A stretch of 64,000 nt of DNA, from positions 1 through 64,000 of the forward strand of contig VGRF01000010.1 of assembly GCA_016875395.1 (NCBI GenBank), read 5' to 3'. Made by a program: the position numbers and the translations under genes. Positions 51,607-60,949 of this stretch are shown here, in pieces (within the stretch, counting starts at the first letter, position 1; each line of letters opens with the position of its first letter). A model generated the notes under the pieces. That model did not search any database. It was not told the origin of the DNA and saw only the letters and a list, made by a program, of their open reading frames with translations. The DNA comes from Deltaproteobacteria bacterium. Its GTDB lineage: Bacteria; Myxococcota_A; UBA9160; UBA6930.

Positions 51607-52779
51607 ATTTCGCAGACGCAGAGCCAGGCTTCGCTCGCGAGCCTCTTCGCGGTCGTGATCGTCGATCTGATCGGCTTCGGCATCGTGATGCCGATCCTAC
51701 CGTTCTGGGCGAGCGAGCTCGGCGCGAGCTCGACGACCTACGGGCTCATCCTCTCGTCGTACGCCGCAGCGCAGTTCGTCTGCTCGCCGCTCTGGGGCGC
51801 GCTCTCGGATCGCATCGGGCGCCGCCGCGTGCTGCTGATGACCGTCGCGGGCACTGCGGGAGCGCTCGCGCTGCTGGCCTTCGCCGAAGCGATCTGGCTC
51901 GTGTTCGCGGCGCGCATCCTCGCGGGCGCCTTCGCCGGCAACATCGGCGTCGCGTCCGCCTACATCACGGACCTGACACCTCCCGAGCAGCGCACGGGGA
52001 AGCTCGCGCTGATCGGGCTGTGCTTCGCAGTAGGTTTCTCGATCGGGCCTGCGCTCGCCTGGCCGCTCGCGTCGCTCGGCCCGCACGCGCCGCTCTGGTT
52101 CGCGGCAGGGCTCGCGGCGCTCAACTGGATCGCGGCGTTCGCGTTCCTGCGCGAGCCGCCGCGCGCCGAGGCCGCCGCGGCGAGCGGCGAGTCGCTTCGC
52201 TTCGGTGCGCTCGCGGACCCGCGCGTGCGCACGCTCGCGCTCGCGAACCTCGCGTTCTCGCTCGCGGTGACGCAGCTCGAGTCGATGTTCCCGCTCTTCA
52301 TGAAGGACGAGTTCGCGTACACCGAGCGCGAGTTCGTTCCGCTCCTGCTCGCGATGGCCCTCGTGATGGGCGTCGTGCAGGGCGGCATGCGCCGCATCGT
52401 GCCCCGCGTTGGCGAAGCGCGACTCGCGCTGCTCGGGTGCGCCGCGTTGGCGCTCGTGTTCGCGGCGATTCCGATGATGCCGACCGTCGGCGTGCTCTTG
52501 CTGCCGCTCGCACTCTCGGCGATCGGCCGCGCCCTTGCGCAGCCGAGCATGCTCGGGCTCGTCTCGGTCGCGGCGACGCCGGAGTCGCGCGGTCAGGTGA
52601 TGGGCACGTTCCAGTCGATGGCGTCGCTGGCGCGCGTGGTCGGGCCCACCGCCGCGGGCGCGCTCTACGCCGCGAACACCGCGCTTCCGTTCTGGCTCGC
52701 GGGAGCGCTCTGTGCCGGCCTCCTGCTCGTGCCTTGGCGTGGTCTCGCCCGCGACTTGGCGACGTCGCGCGCGACCTAA
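51607..52779 (+). CDS. MFS transporter (drug:H+ antiporter type), probable ATT start
   Basis: A 390-residue membrane protein with about 12 segments and DHA1-type motifs: IDLIGFGIVMPILPF, SDRIGRRRVLL (loop 2-3 motif A) and IGPALAWPLA. Several TetA-like blocks are present, so export of small molecules is likely. The first in-frame ATG or GTG (GTG 51655) would cut off the expected ASLASLFAVV before VDLIGFG. ATT at 51607 has a perfect GAGGAG at 51595-51600, 6 nt upstream, and restores it. ATT is a known rare start. Confidence 0.78.
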   Translation: MSQTQSQASLASLFAVVIVDLIGFGIVMPILPFWASELGASSTTYGLILSSYAAAQFVCSPLWGALSDRIGRRRVLLMTVAGTAGALALLAFAEAIWLVFAARILAGAFAGNIGVASAYITDLTPPEQRTGKLALIGLCFAVGFSIGPALAWPLASLGPHAPLWFAAGLAALNWIAAFAFLREPPRAEAAAASGESLRFGALADPRVRTLALANLAFSLAVTQLESMFPLFMKDEFAYTEREFVPLLLAMALVMGVVQGGMRRIVPRVGEARLALLGCAALALVFAAIPMMPTVGVLLLPLALSAIGRALAQPSMLGLVSVAATPESRGQVMGTFQSMASLARVVGPTAAGALYAANTALPFWLAGALCAGLLLVPWRGLARDLATSRAT

Positions 52780-52838
52780 CAGCTGAGCGCGCGAGATTTC
52801 CTCCCAGCGCGGTTTCTCGCCGTCGTAGCATTCGCGGC

Positions 52839-53843
52839 GTGGCCGCCTCGGTAGCCCCGCTTCGCATCGGCATCCTCGGCGCGGCGAACATCGCGCCGCT
52901 CGCACTCATCGCGCCGGCGCGCGAGGTCGCCGGCGCCGAGGTGCTCGCGGTCGCCGCGCGCGACGCCGAGCGGGCGCGCCGCTTCGCCGCGCGCCACGGC
53001 ATCTCGCGCGTGCACAAGAGCTACGCCGCGCTGCTCGCGGATCCCGACGTCGACGCGGTCTACAACCCGTTGCCGAACTCGCATCACGGCCTCTGGACGC
53101 TGCGCGCGCTCGCGGCCGGGAAGCACGTGCTGTGCGAGAAGCCGTTCGCGGCAAATGCGGAGGAGGCGCAGCGCGTGGCCGACGCCGCGCGCACTTCGGG
53201 CCGCGTCGTGATGGAGGCGTTTCACTGGCGCTACCACCCGCTCGCGGCGCGGCTCCTCGAGATCGTGCGCAGCGGCGAGCTGGGTGAGGTGACGCGCGCC
53301 CGGGCTTCGCTGTGCGCGCCGCTCATCAGGCCGGGCGACATCCGCTACCGCGCGGACCTCGCCGGCGGCGCGATGATGGACATGGGCTGTTACACGGTGT
53401 CGGTCGTGCGCGCGCTCGCGGGCGAGGAGCCGCGCGTCGTCTCCGCGCGCGCGAAGCGCTCGTCGCAGCGAGTCGACCGCGCGATGGAGGCGGAGCTCGC
53501 GTTTCCGAGCGGAGCGACGGGCCACGTCGTGTGCTCGATGCTGTCGTGGCGCTTGTTAGGCGTCTCGGCGCGGGTGACTGGCACGCGCGGAACGCTGCAC
53601 GTCACGAACCCGATCGCGCCGCAGCTCTTTCATCGCGTGACGGTGACGAGCGACGGCAAGAAGCGGCGTGAGCAGGTGAAGGACGGCACGAGCTACGGCC
53701 ACCAGCTCGCCGCCTTCGTGAGCGCGGTGCGCGAGGGCGCGCCGTTCCCGACGACAGCGGATGACGCGGTCAGGAACATGGCGGTGATCGACGCCGTGTA
53801 TCGCGCCGCAGGAATGGAGCCGCGCAAGCCCGCTGCGGAGTGA
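52839..53843 (+). CDS. Gfo/Idh/MocA-family oxidoreductase
   Basis: A 334-residue NAD(P)-dependent dehydrogenase-type enzyme: Rossmann motif IGILGAANIAP (10-20), YNPLPNSHH, CEKPFA (the EKP motif) and EAFHWRYHP. Members act on sugars, inositol or dihydrodiols; this one looks like the dimeric dihydrodiol dehydrogenase-like branch (FHWRYHPL). GTG at 52839. It follows the MFS gene by 59 nt on the same strand. Confidence 0.85.
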   Translation: MAASVAPLRIGILGAANIAPLALIAPAREVAGAEVLAVAARDAERARRFAARHGISRVHKSYAALLADPDVDAVYNPLPNSHHGLWTLRALAAGKHVLCEKPFAANAEEAQRVADAARTSGRVVMEAFHWRYHPLAARLLEIVRSGELGEVTRARASLCAPLIRPGDIRYRADLAGGAMMDMGCYTVSVVRALAGEEPRVVSARAKRSSQRVDRAMEAELAFPSGATGHVVCSMLSWRLLGVSARVTGTRGTLHVTNPIAPQLFHRVTVTSDGKKRREQVKDGTSYGHQLAAFVSAVREGAPFPTTADDAVRNMAVIDAVYRAAGMEPRKPAAE

Positions 53844-53893
53844 CTAGAACCCATCTCGCGCGCCGGGCTCGGTCCGTAATTCCGAGATGGGTT

Positions 53894-55135
53894 CTACGGC
53901 GCGAAGCTCGGCGCTGGGACCGCGTCGGCCTGAGGCACGCCCGGGTGAAGGGGCGCGGCTTCGAGCTCGGGCTCGAGGCTCGGCGGCTTCGGCGCGATCG
54001 CCTGGTAGCGCGCCTCTTCGAAGTCGCGCGGCAGGATCTCGCTGAGAAAGCGCGCACTCTCGGAGCGCTGCTCCGGCGCGTCGCCCCACGCGCTCGCAAA
54101 GAACGCGCGCAGCGCGAGCGTCGTGATCATGATCTGGCGCCCGGGAGCGAGCGCCTTCGCCGGGGCGTCACGCGCGCACGGGAGCGCGACATCGCTCGCA
54201 GCGGCGATGCCTTGCTCTGCGCCGCCAAGCCCCGCGAACGGATTCTCGCCGCGCCGCAGCTTCAGGTTGCGCGAAAGCGCCCAGCAGCCGAGGCGATCGG
54301 GGTTGTCGAGCAGGCGCATCGCGCCGTCTGCCATCGACGCGAAGCCGGCGTGCGAGCCGCCCGCGAGCGTGAGCAGCGCGCCGCCGTGCACGAGCTTTTC
54401 GGGGAGCGGCGCGGCGTTCGCGGAGTAGTCGACGATCACGTCGGCGTCGCCCGCGATCATCAGGAAGGGAATGCGCGCACTCTCGAAGGAGCGCGGCGTG
54501 AACTGCGCGCTCGGCCCCGCGATCGAGACCGCGGCGACGATGCGCGGATCGCGCAGCGTGGGATGGAACGCAGCGGCGGTCGAGGTGAATCCGCCGAGCG
54601 AGAGGCCCGCGGCGCCGATGCGGCGCACGTCGACCGAGCCGCCGAAGCCCGGCTCGCTCGCGGCCCACTCGCTCGCCGCGTCGATCAAGAACGCGACGTC
54701 GCCCGGTTGGTTCGCGGCGTCGGAGATGTTCGGTCCGCCGGGCGCCCGGAAGTTCGTGGCGGGATAGTCCGCCGCGATCACGAGGGTGCCGTCGCTCGCG
54801 AGATCGCGCGCGTATCGCTCCGCTTCGGCGCGCATCGACATGAAGCCGTGGCTGTAGACGACGAGCGGGCGAGCGCCGGGCGCGTTCAGCGGGTAGTAGA
54901 GCGTCGTTTCGAGCGTGCGGGTCGCAGCGCCCGGGAAGTCGCCGTGCGCGGGCGTCGGGCGCGTGTCGTCGACGAGCGTGCGATCCGATGTCGCCACTTC
55001 GTACGGCCCGGGCGCGAGGCGCGCCGCGCTGGCGCTGACCGAGGACGGCTGAGCGGGCGCGCGCTTCGCCCAATACACGTAGACGCCGACGGCGAGCAGA
55101 GTGATTAGGGCGAGCAAAAACCTTACGACGCGCAT
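53894..55135 (-). CDS. Secreted/anchored alpha/beta hydrolase (dienelactone hydrolase or PET-hydrolase-like)
   Basis: The 413-residue product has an N-terminal membrane segment (RFLLALITLLAVGVYVYW) and an alpha/beta hydrolase fold: VVYSHGFMSM, GLSLGGFTS with the nucleophilic Ser, MIAGDADVIVDY and GGSHAGFAS with the His. It matches the family of plasma PAF-acetylhydrolase or cutinase-like lipases of bacteria. The substrate is not known. ATG at 55135 follows AGGAGACGGC. It lies 16 nt after the secreted paralogue gene. Confidence 0.83.
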   Translation of the reverse strand: MRVVRFLLALITLLAVGVYVYWAKRAPAQPSSVSASAARLAPGPYEVATSDRTLVDDTRPTPAHGDFPGAATRTLETTLYYPLNAPGARPLVVYSHGFMSMRAEAERYARDLASDGTLVIAADYPATNFRAPGGPNISDAANQPGDVAFLIDAASEWAASEPGFGGSVDVRRIGAAGLSLGGFTSTAAAFHPTLRDPRIVAAVSIAGPSAQFTPRSFESARIPFLMIAGDADVIVDYSANAAPLPEKLVHGGALLTLAGGSHAGFASMADGAMRLLDNPDRLGCWALSRNLKLRRGENPFAGLGGAEQGIAAASDVALPCARDAPAKALAPGRQIMITTLALRAFFASAWGDAPEQRSESARFLSEILPRDFEEARYQAIAPKPPSLEPELEAAPLHPGVPQADAVPAPSFAP

Positions 55136-55151
55136 GCCGTCTCCTGCACCA

Positions 55152-56024
55152 CTACTCCGCGACCGCTTCCTCTGGGGATTTCTTCGGCGGCGCCACGAAC
55201 GTGAAGCGCTCGACCTCACACGCCGCGCGCTGGGCCACGCGGTCGAGCTTGCGCGTCGTCTTGGCGGCGGCGTCGACGCACGCGACGATCTCGGGCGCGG
55301 CCGGCTCCGCGAGCGCGCCCAGCGCCGCGATCACGGCGCGAGCGTTCAGGTGCGGGGTCTGCAGCAGCGCCTGCGGGTGCGCGTCTTGCCACTCAGGATC
55401 GGACCAGAAGCCGCCGCCTTCGAGCTTCCAGAGCGGCTCGATCCCGCCGGCGCGCACGAGTAGCTCCGTGCCGTCGAGGGTGCGCAGAGCGAGCCACAGC
55501 GAGAGACCGTCGGCGGTACCGAGATACAGCTCACCGCCGCCCATGGAGTGGCGCACGTAGTCCCACGACGCGACGCCGGTTTCCCAGCGCAGCCGCACGA
55601 GATGAATCTCGGCGTGCAGCACGGCCTTGCAGCCGAGGCGCGCGAGCGCAGCGCGCTGCGCGCTCTCGACTCCCGCTCGTTTGGCCGGCATCGCGCGCCC
55701 CGTGAGCGTGTCGTAGATGCCGCCGGCCTCCCGCTCCGCCGCTGCGCGTGCCTCTGCGACACGCGCGCTCGGCACGGTCTCGAAGCCGGCGTGAGCGAGC
55801 TTGTGAGCCAGGAACTGCTCGATCCAGGCCGCGCGGCTCTCCCACTCGAGGATCTCGAGGTCGCTCTCCAGCGGCGTGAGGCAGATGCGACTCACGGTGT
55901 CGATGAGATCGCTCGGTCCAACGCGGAACCCTTCGCGCGAGAGATCGGGCTCCGCCTCCGCGCTGCCAGCCGTCACGACAGCGAGCGCGAGGCCGAGGAA
56001 CACTGTCATGGGGCTGAGCCGCAT
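55152..56024 (-). CDS. Secreted protein, paralogue of the diverging 56080-56853 product
   Basis: A 290-residue product with a signal peptide (TVFLGLALAVVTAGSAEA). Features are DTVSRICLTPL, EQFLAHKLAHAGFETV, then GGIYDTLTGRAMPAKR and VASWDYVRHSMGGGELYLG. The diverging neighbour has the same layout with GGIYDPITGKPDPAKW. No Pfam family was recognised. ATG at 56024 or 56009. It may form one transcript with the alpha/beta hydrolase 16 nt downstream. Confidence 0.7.
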   Translation of the reverse strand: MRLSPMTVFLGLALAVVTAGSAEAEPDLSREGFRVGPSDLIDTVSRICLTPLESDLEILEWESRAAWIEQFLAHKLAHAGFETVPSARVAEARAAAEREAGGIYDTLTGRAMPAKRAGVESAQRAALARLGCKAVLHAEIHLVRLRWETGVASWDYVRHSMGGGELYLGTADGLSLWLALRTLDGTELLVRAGGIEPLWKLEGGGFWSDPEWQDAHPQALLQTPHLNARAVIAALGALAEPAAPEIVACVDAAAKTTRKLDRVAQRAACEVERFTFVAPPKKSPEEAVAE

Positions 56025-56079
56025 GAAGCGAGCGTAAGCGGAGCTTGACCAGCTTGCCTCGCCGAATACAAGATTGGGC

Positions 56080-56853
56080 ATGCGAACGGCGCTTGCTGCT
56101 GCGCTCACCCTCGTGCTGCCCGTCGCCGCGGCTGCGGCTCCCCACGATCCGTTCACGGTGCCCGCTGCGCAGGTGACGTCGCGCATCCGCAGCGTTGCAA
56201 TCTGCCCGCCCCGCAACAGCTCGCCGCACGAGCTACCGACGCCGGTCACCGGCCGGCACGCGACCAAGCTCGCGAGCGAGTTCGAACGCGCGAACGTGCG
56301 CGTCGTGGGCCTCGGCATTTGCGCGCGCGCCTGGATCGAGGCGGCGGCGCTGTTAGGGGGGATCTACGACCCGATCACCGGCAAGCCGGACCCTGCGAAG
56401 TGGAAGCTCGCGCGCGAGCACACCCTGCGCGAGCTCACGCGCGAGCATCAGATCGATGGAGTCGTCGACTGGGGTTACTACGAAGCGCCCGTCTTCGACC
56501 TCTCCGACGCCGGGCCGTGGTGGACGGTCGCGGGCGAGCCGCTCTCAATCGGCGCCAAGAAGCTGAGGGTGTACGAGCTGGGCATCGGCGCGAATCGCGT
56601 GGTCGGGCTGTGGGCGTGGCTCGCGGTCTCCGACCGCAGCGACGCCACGCTCTATCGCGAGACCGCGACGATCGCTTGGAGCGAGCTGCGCCTCGGTGCG
56701 CGCACCGAGAGGCGCGGAGTTCCGGCGCTCACCTCGCCCGAGCGTGATGCCGGCATCAAGAACCTGCTCGAGCACTTCGTGCGCGCGTACCGCAACGCGG
56801 ACATGCCGGCGGCGCGCGAGGCGGCCGCGGCGTACACGGAAGAGCCGAAGTGA
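56080..56853 (+). CDS. Secreted protein, paralogue of the 55152-56024 product
   Basis: A 257-residue product with signal peptide (MRTALAAALTLVLPVAAAAA). It shares with its divergent neighbour the order IRSVAICPP, a helix, GGIYDPITGKPDPAKW, a helix, VVDWGYYEAPVF and a strand-rich end. Two divergent paralogues across a 55-nt gap suggest an inverted duplication. Its stop overlaps the M48 gene (GTGA), so it is co-translated with a protease lipoprotein. Function unknown; a link to envelope quality control is inferred from the neighbour. Confidence 0.72.
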   Translation: MRTALAAALTLVLPVAAAAAPHDPFTVPAAQVTSRIRSVAICPPRNSSPHELPTPVTGRHATKLASEFERANVRVVGLGICARAWIEAAALLGGIYDPITGKPDPAKWKLAREHTLRELTREHQIDGVVDWGYYEAPVFDLSDAGPWWTVAGEPLSIGAKKLRVYELGIGANRVVGLWAWLAVSDRSDATLYRETATIAWSELRLGARTERRGVPALTSPERDAGIKNLLEHFVRAYRNADMPAAREAAAAYTEEPK

Positions 56854-58046
56854 TCGCGCGCGGCGCGTGGGTCGCGCTCGCGTTGCTACTCGCGGGCTGT
56901 CTTCCGAGCGTGCCGCCGATGCTCGAGCCCCTGCGCGGAAAGCCCACGCAGGCGAGCGAAGAAGCCGGCATTTGGGACCAAGCCGAGCGCTTCGAGCGCG
57001 AGCTCGCGAAGTCGAAGGCGGTGATTCGCGACGAAGTGCTCGCCGCGTACCTGGATGGCGTCACCGCACGCGTCTACGCGCATCTCGATCCGCCTAGAGG
57101 CATCACGCCGCGCGTCGTGGTCGTGCGACAGCCGCTGATCAACGCCTCGGCGACACCGAACGGCGTCGTCCTGCTCCACACCGGGATCCTCGCGCGCATC
57201 GGGAACGAGGCCGAGCTGGCGACGCTGCTCGGCCACGAGCTGGCGCACTTCGTCCGCCGTCACTCCATCCGGGAACGTCAGGCACGCCGCGCGACGGAGC
57301 AGAGCGCGCGGCTGAAGAACGCGCTCTCGCTCGGGCTGCTCGAGAGCCCGGCCGGCCTGGAAGACGAGATCGCGCGCCAGGTCAGCGGCTACTCGCAACA
57401 GCTCGAGCTCGAGGCGGATCGGCTCGGGTTCGAGGCGATGGCGGCGGCCGGTTACGACGAGCGCGCCTCCGTGCGCTTGTTCGAGGTGGTGCTGCTCGAC
57501 GAGGAATCCCCCGACATCGAGGATCCGTACTACTACGCCGATCACCCATCGATGGCAGCGCGCGCCGCGCACTACCGGGAGCTGATCGCGCACGCACGCG
57601 ACGCCGGCGGCGAGCTGGGGCCGGAGCGTTACGAAGCGGCGGTGCTCCGCGTGCTGCCGCAGAACGTGCGCGATGACCTCGCGCTTGCGCGCGTGCGCTC
57701 CGCGCGCCGCGGCATCGACCGCTTGCTCGCCGCGCCCAAGGCTTCGAGCGAGGCGCACTTCCTGCTCGGCGAGTGGCACCGCCTGACTGGCCGCGGTGCG
57801 CGCGCCGGGGAGGAGGCCGATAGCGCCTACGCGCGCGCGGTGGAGGTCGACGCGAACGACGCGCAGGCGTGGCGCGCGCTCGGCCTCGTGCAGCGCGAGC
57901 GCGGGCGCCGAGAGCAGGCGATCGCGTCGCTCGAGCGCGCGCTCACCCTCGATCCTGGCGCGCTCGACCGCCCGATTCTGGAGGCGTACGTGCGCGAGCT
58001 GCGCAAGCAAGCTGCGGCACAGTCCTCCAAACCGAGCGCGCCGTAA
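56850..58046 (+). CDS. M48-family metalloprotease lipoprotein with TPR repeats
   Basis: The 398-residue product has a lipobox LLAGC (cleavage at about residue 17), an M48 protease domain with GHELAHFVRRHS (zinc HExxH) and ELEADRLGFEAM (third ligand), and a C-terminal TPR region (AYARAVEVDANDAQAWRALGLVQRER and a following repeat). It resembles periplasmic quality-control protease BepA/YfgC. GTG at 56850 overlaps the stop of the secreted paralogue. It probably acts in the periplasm on outer-membrane proteins. Confidence 0.88.
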   Translation: MIARGAWVALALLLAGCLPSVPPMLEPLRGKPTQASEEAGIWDQAERFERELAKSKAVIRDEVLAAYLDGVTARVYAHLDPPRGITPRVVVVRQPLINASATPNGVVLLHTGILARIGNEAELATLLGHELAHFVRRHSIRERQARRATEQSARLKNALSLGLLESPAGLEDEIARQVSGYSQQLELEADRLGFEAMAAAGYDERASVRLFEVVLLDEESPDIEDPYYYADHPSMAARAAHYRELIAHARDAGGELGPERYEAAVLRVLPQNVRDDLALARVRSARRGIDRLLAAPKASSEAHFLLGEWHRLTGRGARAGEEADSAYARAVEVDANDAQAWRALGLVQRERGRREQAIASLERALTLDPGALDRPILEAYVRELRKQAAAQSSKPSAP

Positions 58047-58136
58047 CGCGCAGCTCGCCTACGATGCGCGGCGAGGCGGACTGCTGGAACCTCTCGCGAA
58101 CGCAACCGAGAACGCGGCGACGCCGCCGGAGGCGCG

Positions 58137-58958
58137 ATGAAGGATCTCACCGACAAGGTGGCAGTTGTTACGGGCGGAGCGAGCGGGGTCGGGCTCGGCA
58201 TCGCGAAGGCGCTCGCGCGCGCGGGCGTGAAGGTCGCCCTGCTCGATCTCGAGGAGCGCGCGCTCGCGCCGGCCGAAGCCTCGGTGCGCGACATCGGCGG
58301 CGACGTGGTCGGCATCCCCGCCGACGTGTCGAGCCGCTACTCGCTCGACGCCGCTGCGCAGCGCGTGATCGAGAACTACGGGCGCGTCGACATCCTGTGC
58401 AACAACGCCGGCGTGGTCGTGCTCGGCGCGCTCGCCGAAGCGAGCGCCGAAGACTGGCGCTGGGTGATGGGCGTGAACCTGATGGGCGCCGTGAACGGCG
58501 TCGCCGCGTTCCTGCCGCACATCCGCGCACAGGGCGGCGGGCACATCGTGAACACCGCGTCGACGCAGGGCCTCTCTGCCGCGCCCGGCCTCGGCGTCTA
58601 CACCGCGAGCAAGTACGCCGTCGTCGCGTATTCCGAAACGCTGCGCCTGGAGCTCGCGCCGGAGCACGTCGGCGTCTCGGTGGTGTGCCCCGGCGTCGTG
58701 AACACGAAGATCCTCGAAGCCGCGCGCAATCGGCCCGCCGAGCTCGCGAGCGGCGCGAGCGCACCGCCCACCGCCATGCTCGACGTGCTGAAGCCGGCCG
58801 TCGCGCAGGGCCTCGATCCCGCGCGCGTCGGCGAGCTCGTGCTGCGCGGCATTCGCGAAGACGCCGCCTACATCGTCACGCACGCAGACACGCGCGGCGC
58901 GTTCACGGCGCGCGCCAAGGCGATCGAAGAAGCCTACGACGCGCTCGCGCGCAGCTGA
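58137..58958 (+). CDS. Short-chain dehydrogenase/reductase 1
   Basis: A 273-residue classical SDR. The cofactor motif TGGASGVG, NNAG, the Ser in NTASTQG and YTASK are intact. The acidic residue in LLDLEERAL favours NAD. ATG at 58137 has GGAGG just upstream. The substrate is unknown. The first SDR of three in the last 6 kb, near a luciferase-like monooxygenase. Confidence 0.88.
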   Translation: MKDLTDKVAVVTGGASGVGLGIAKALARAGVKVALLDLEERALAPAEASVRDIGGDVVGIPADVSSRYSLDAAAQRVIENYGRVDILCNNAGVVVLGALAEASAEDWRWVMGVNLMGAVNGVAAFLPHIRAQGGGHIVNTASTQGLSAAPGLGVYTASKYAVVAYSETLRLELAPEHVGVSVVCPGVVNTKILEAARNRPAELASGASAPPTAMLDVLKPAVAQGLDPARVGELVLRGIREDAAYIVTHADTRGAFTARAKAIEEAYDALARS

Positions 58959-59459
58959 CTACGCGCGCAGCTCGGCGACGACGAGGCGATACCCGAGGTC
59001 GAGCGCGTCCAGGCCGAACAGCGCGCCGTGGCGCGCTTCCCACGCGCCGGAGTCGAGGTCGAAGCGAAGGCGCTCGAGGCCGGTAGCAATCTCGGTCTGC
59101 GAGATCTTCGCGAAGCTGGATATCGCGGAGCGCACGTTCGCGTCGAGGTAAGCGCCCGGGCGCCGCCAGTACGCGCCGAGGAAGCCGTCGATGCAGTCGT
59201 GGGGAACCGGCACGGCGCTCACGCAGACCGGCCCGAGCGCGCGCTCGAAGTCGGCGAGCGTCGGGAAGATTTCGTGGTCGATCTCGCGAATGCCGGGGAA
59301 GTACTCGCCGAGCCAGAACGACGCGAGGTGAAAGTGCGTGAGGATCACGACGCGCTTCTTTGCGATGCGGCGCATCTCGGCGAGCCCACGCACGCGATCG
59401 GGCCAATGATGGATCGTGAGCACCGCGAGCGACGCATCCACGCACGCGTCCGCGGGCAA
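58959..59459 (-). pseudogene. N-truncated SAM-dependent methyltransferase
   Basis: The 166-residue open frame begins LPADACVDASLAVLTIHHWPD, which corresponds to the middle of a class I (type 11) methyltransferase; motif I, the SAM-binding glycine loop, is missing. The rest follows the family (GLAEMRRIAKKRVVILTHF). The reading frame upstream holds only the other gene's code. It is the right-hand partner of a deletion scar near 59456-59462. A remnant rather than a functional enzyme. Confidence 0.7.
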
Positions 59460-60003
59460 AGTTGTAGACGTCGCTCGCGAGCGAGGCGACGGTCTTCGCG
59501 GTTCCCAGCAGCGTGATCGCGAGCGTGCCCATCGAGAGCGCCGCCGCGGTCACCGAAGCGGCGATGCTGATCGCGTTCAGCGTCGTCTTCGCGGCGAACA
59601 CGATTCGGAACGTGCGCAGGTCCGTCACCTTCTTCTGCTGCACCTGCCACTCGGTCGTCGCCGCCTTGATCGCCACGCCGCACTGCGCCTCGGCGATCTG
59701 CCTGCAGACCGTGTTGAAGGTCTTTACGCGCTCTTCGCCGTCGCGTGGGCTGTCCGGCGGCTTCGCGGCGAGCTCGGCGTCGAAGGCCTTGATCGCCTTG
59801 TGGATCTCGCCGCGCGACTTGTTCAGCGCCTCGAACGCCGCAGCCGCGACCTTTTGTAGGACGAGCTTGTCCTTGGCCACCGCCTTCGCGAGCTCCGGTG
59901 GCGCGTTCGCGATGACGACTCGCGCGAGCATCGGCGGCACGACGAGGTGTTTCACGGCGAGGCCCTTCGCGAAATCCACCTGTGCGATCTCGAGGTCGGC
60001 CAT
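59456..60003 (-). pseudogene. C-truncated helical protein fused out of frame to the methyltransferase remnant
   Basis: ATG at 60003 follows a strong GGAGGGAG. The first about 182 residues (MADLEIAQVDFAKGLAVKHL) are Ala-rich helices with a hydrophobic end (ISIAASVTAAALSMGTLAITLLG). After DVYNFA the frame runs on through the methyltransferase DNA in another frame, giving an Arg-rich tail to a stop at 58903 that would overlap the SDR gene. So the natural C-terminus is lost. Family not recognised. The good Shine-Dalgarno suggests the gene was real before the deletion. Confidence 0.6.
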
Positions 60004-60096
60004 GGAGCTCCCTCCGCGCTCGCGAACTCCGCGGTGCCCGCGTGCACGAGCGATTCGCAGCATGGCATACCGTGATTGCCGTGCGGAGGAATCCAG

Positions 60097-60873
60097 GTGA
60101 GCTCTCTCTTCGGACTGGCAGGCAGAAGCGCGCTCGTGGTCGGCGGCGGCCAGGGCATTGGGCGCGCGACGGGGCTGCTCCTCGCGCGGCTTGGGGCGCA
60201 GGTCGCCCTGCTGGATGCCGAGCGCGAGCGGGCGGAGCGCGTGGCAGCGGAGGCACGCGCTTTCGGCGTACGCGCTGCGGCCGTGGTTGGGGACGTGACG
60301 CGCGCGGACGATGCGGCGCCCTGCGTCGGCGAAGCGCGCACGGCGCTCGGCGGGCTCGACATCGCGGTGAACATCGTCGGCTCCGCCTCGTGGGGCACGC
60401 TGCTCGAGATGGACGACGCCACCTGGGAGCGCGACTTCGCGGTGAACCTGAAGCACCACTGGTACGTCGCGCGCGCCGTCGCGCGCGGCTTCATCGCCGC
60501 GAAGCAGCCGGGCGCGCTGTGCGTGGTCGGCTCGGTGAGCGGGATGTTCTCCGCCGCGAACCACGGCGCATACGGCGCCGCGAAGGCGGGCCTGCACGCA
60601 TTCGTGCGCACTGCGGCGGAGGAGTGGTGGCCGCACGGCATTCGCGTGAACGCGGTAGTGCCGGGAACCGTGCGCACGCCGCGCATCGAGGCGGCTTGGG
60701 CGAGCGGCGCGGTGCGCACGCCCGCCGCCGAGGACCAAGCGCGCATGGCGATGCCGCACGACATCGCGAACGCGGCGGTGTTCTTGGTGAGCGATCTCGC
60801 GCGACTTGTTACGGGCCAGACGCTCGTCGTGGACGGCGGGCAGACGACGCGGTTTCCGTTCGAGTTCGCGTGA
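60097..60873 (+). CDS. Short-chain dehydrogenase/reductase 2
   Basis: A 258-residue SDR with GGGQGIG, the catalytic YGAAK, and the C-terminal VVDGGQTTRFPF. The second dinucleotide-motif residue LLDAER favours NAD. NNAG is replaced by VNIVGS. GTG at 60097 follows CGGAGGA at 60085. It lies 76 nt before the luciferase-like gene. Confidence 0.86.
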   Translation: MSSLFGLAGRSALVVGGGQGIGRATGLLLARLGAQVALLDAERERAERVAAEARAFGVRAAAVVGDVTRADDAAPCVGEARTALGGLDIAVNIVGSASWGTLLEMDDATWERDFAVNLKHHWYVARAVARGFIAAKQPGALCVVGSVSGMFSAANHGAYGAAKAGLHAFVRTAAEEWWPHGIRVNAVVPGTVRTPRIEAAWASGAVRTPAAEDQARMAMPHDIANAAVFLVSDLARLVTGQTLVVDGGQTTRFPFEFA

Positions 60874-60949
60874 CGCGTTCGCGCAACACCGGACGCGGCG
60901 AGCCGCGCCGGGTTCGCGCTATCTCGCTGCTCTCGCCCGAGGTCCGCGC

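Noticed and set aside
58903-60759. One long minus-strand protein of about 618 codons
   Set aside because: The segment beyond 60003 is antisense to an SDR gene, and the part after 59456 is the methyltransferase in the wrong frame; the real start is ATG 60003.
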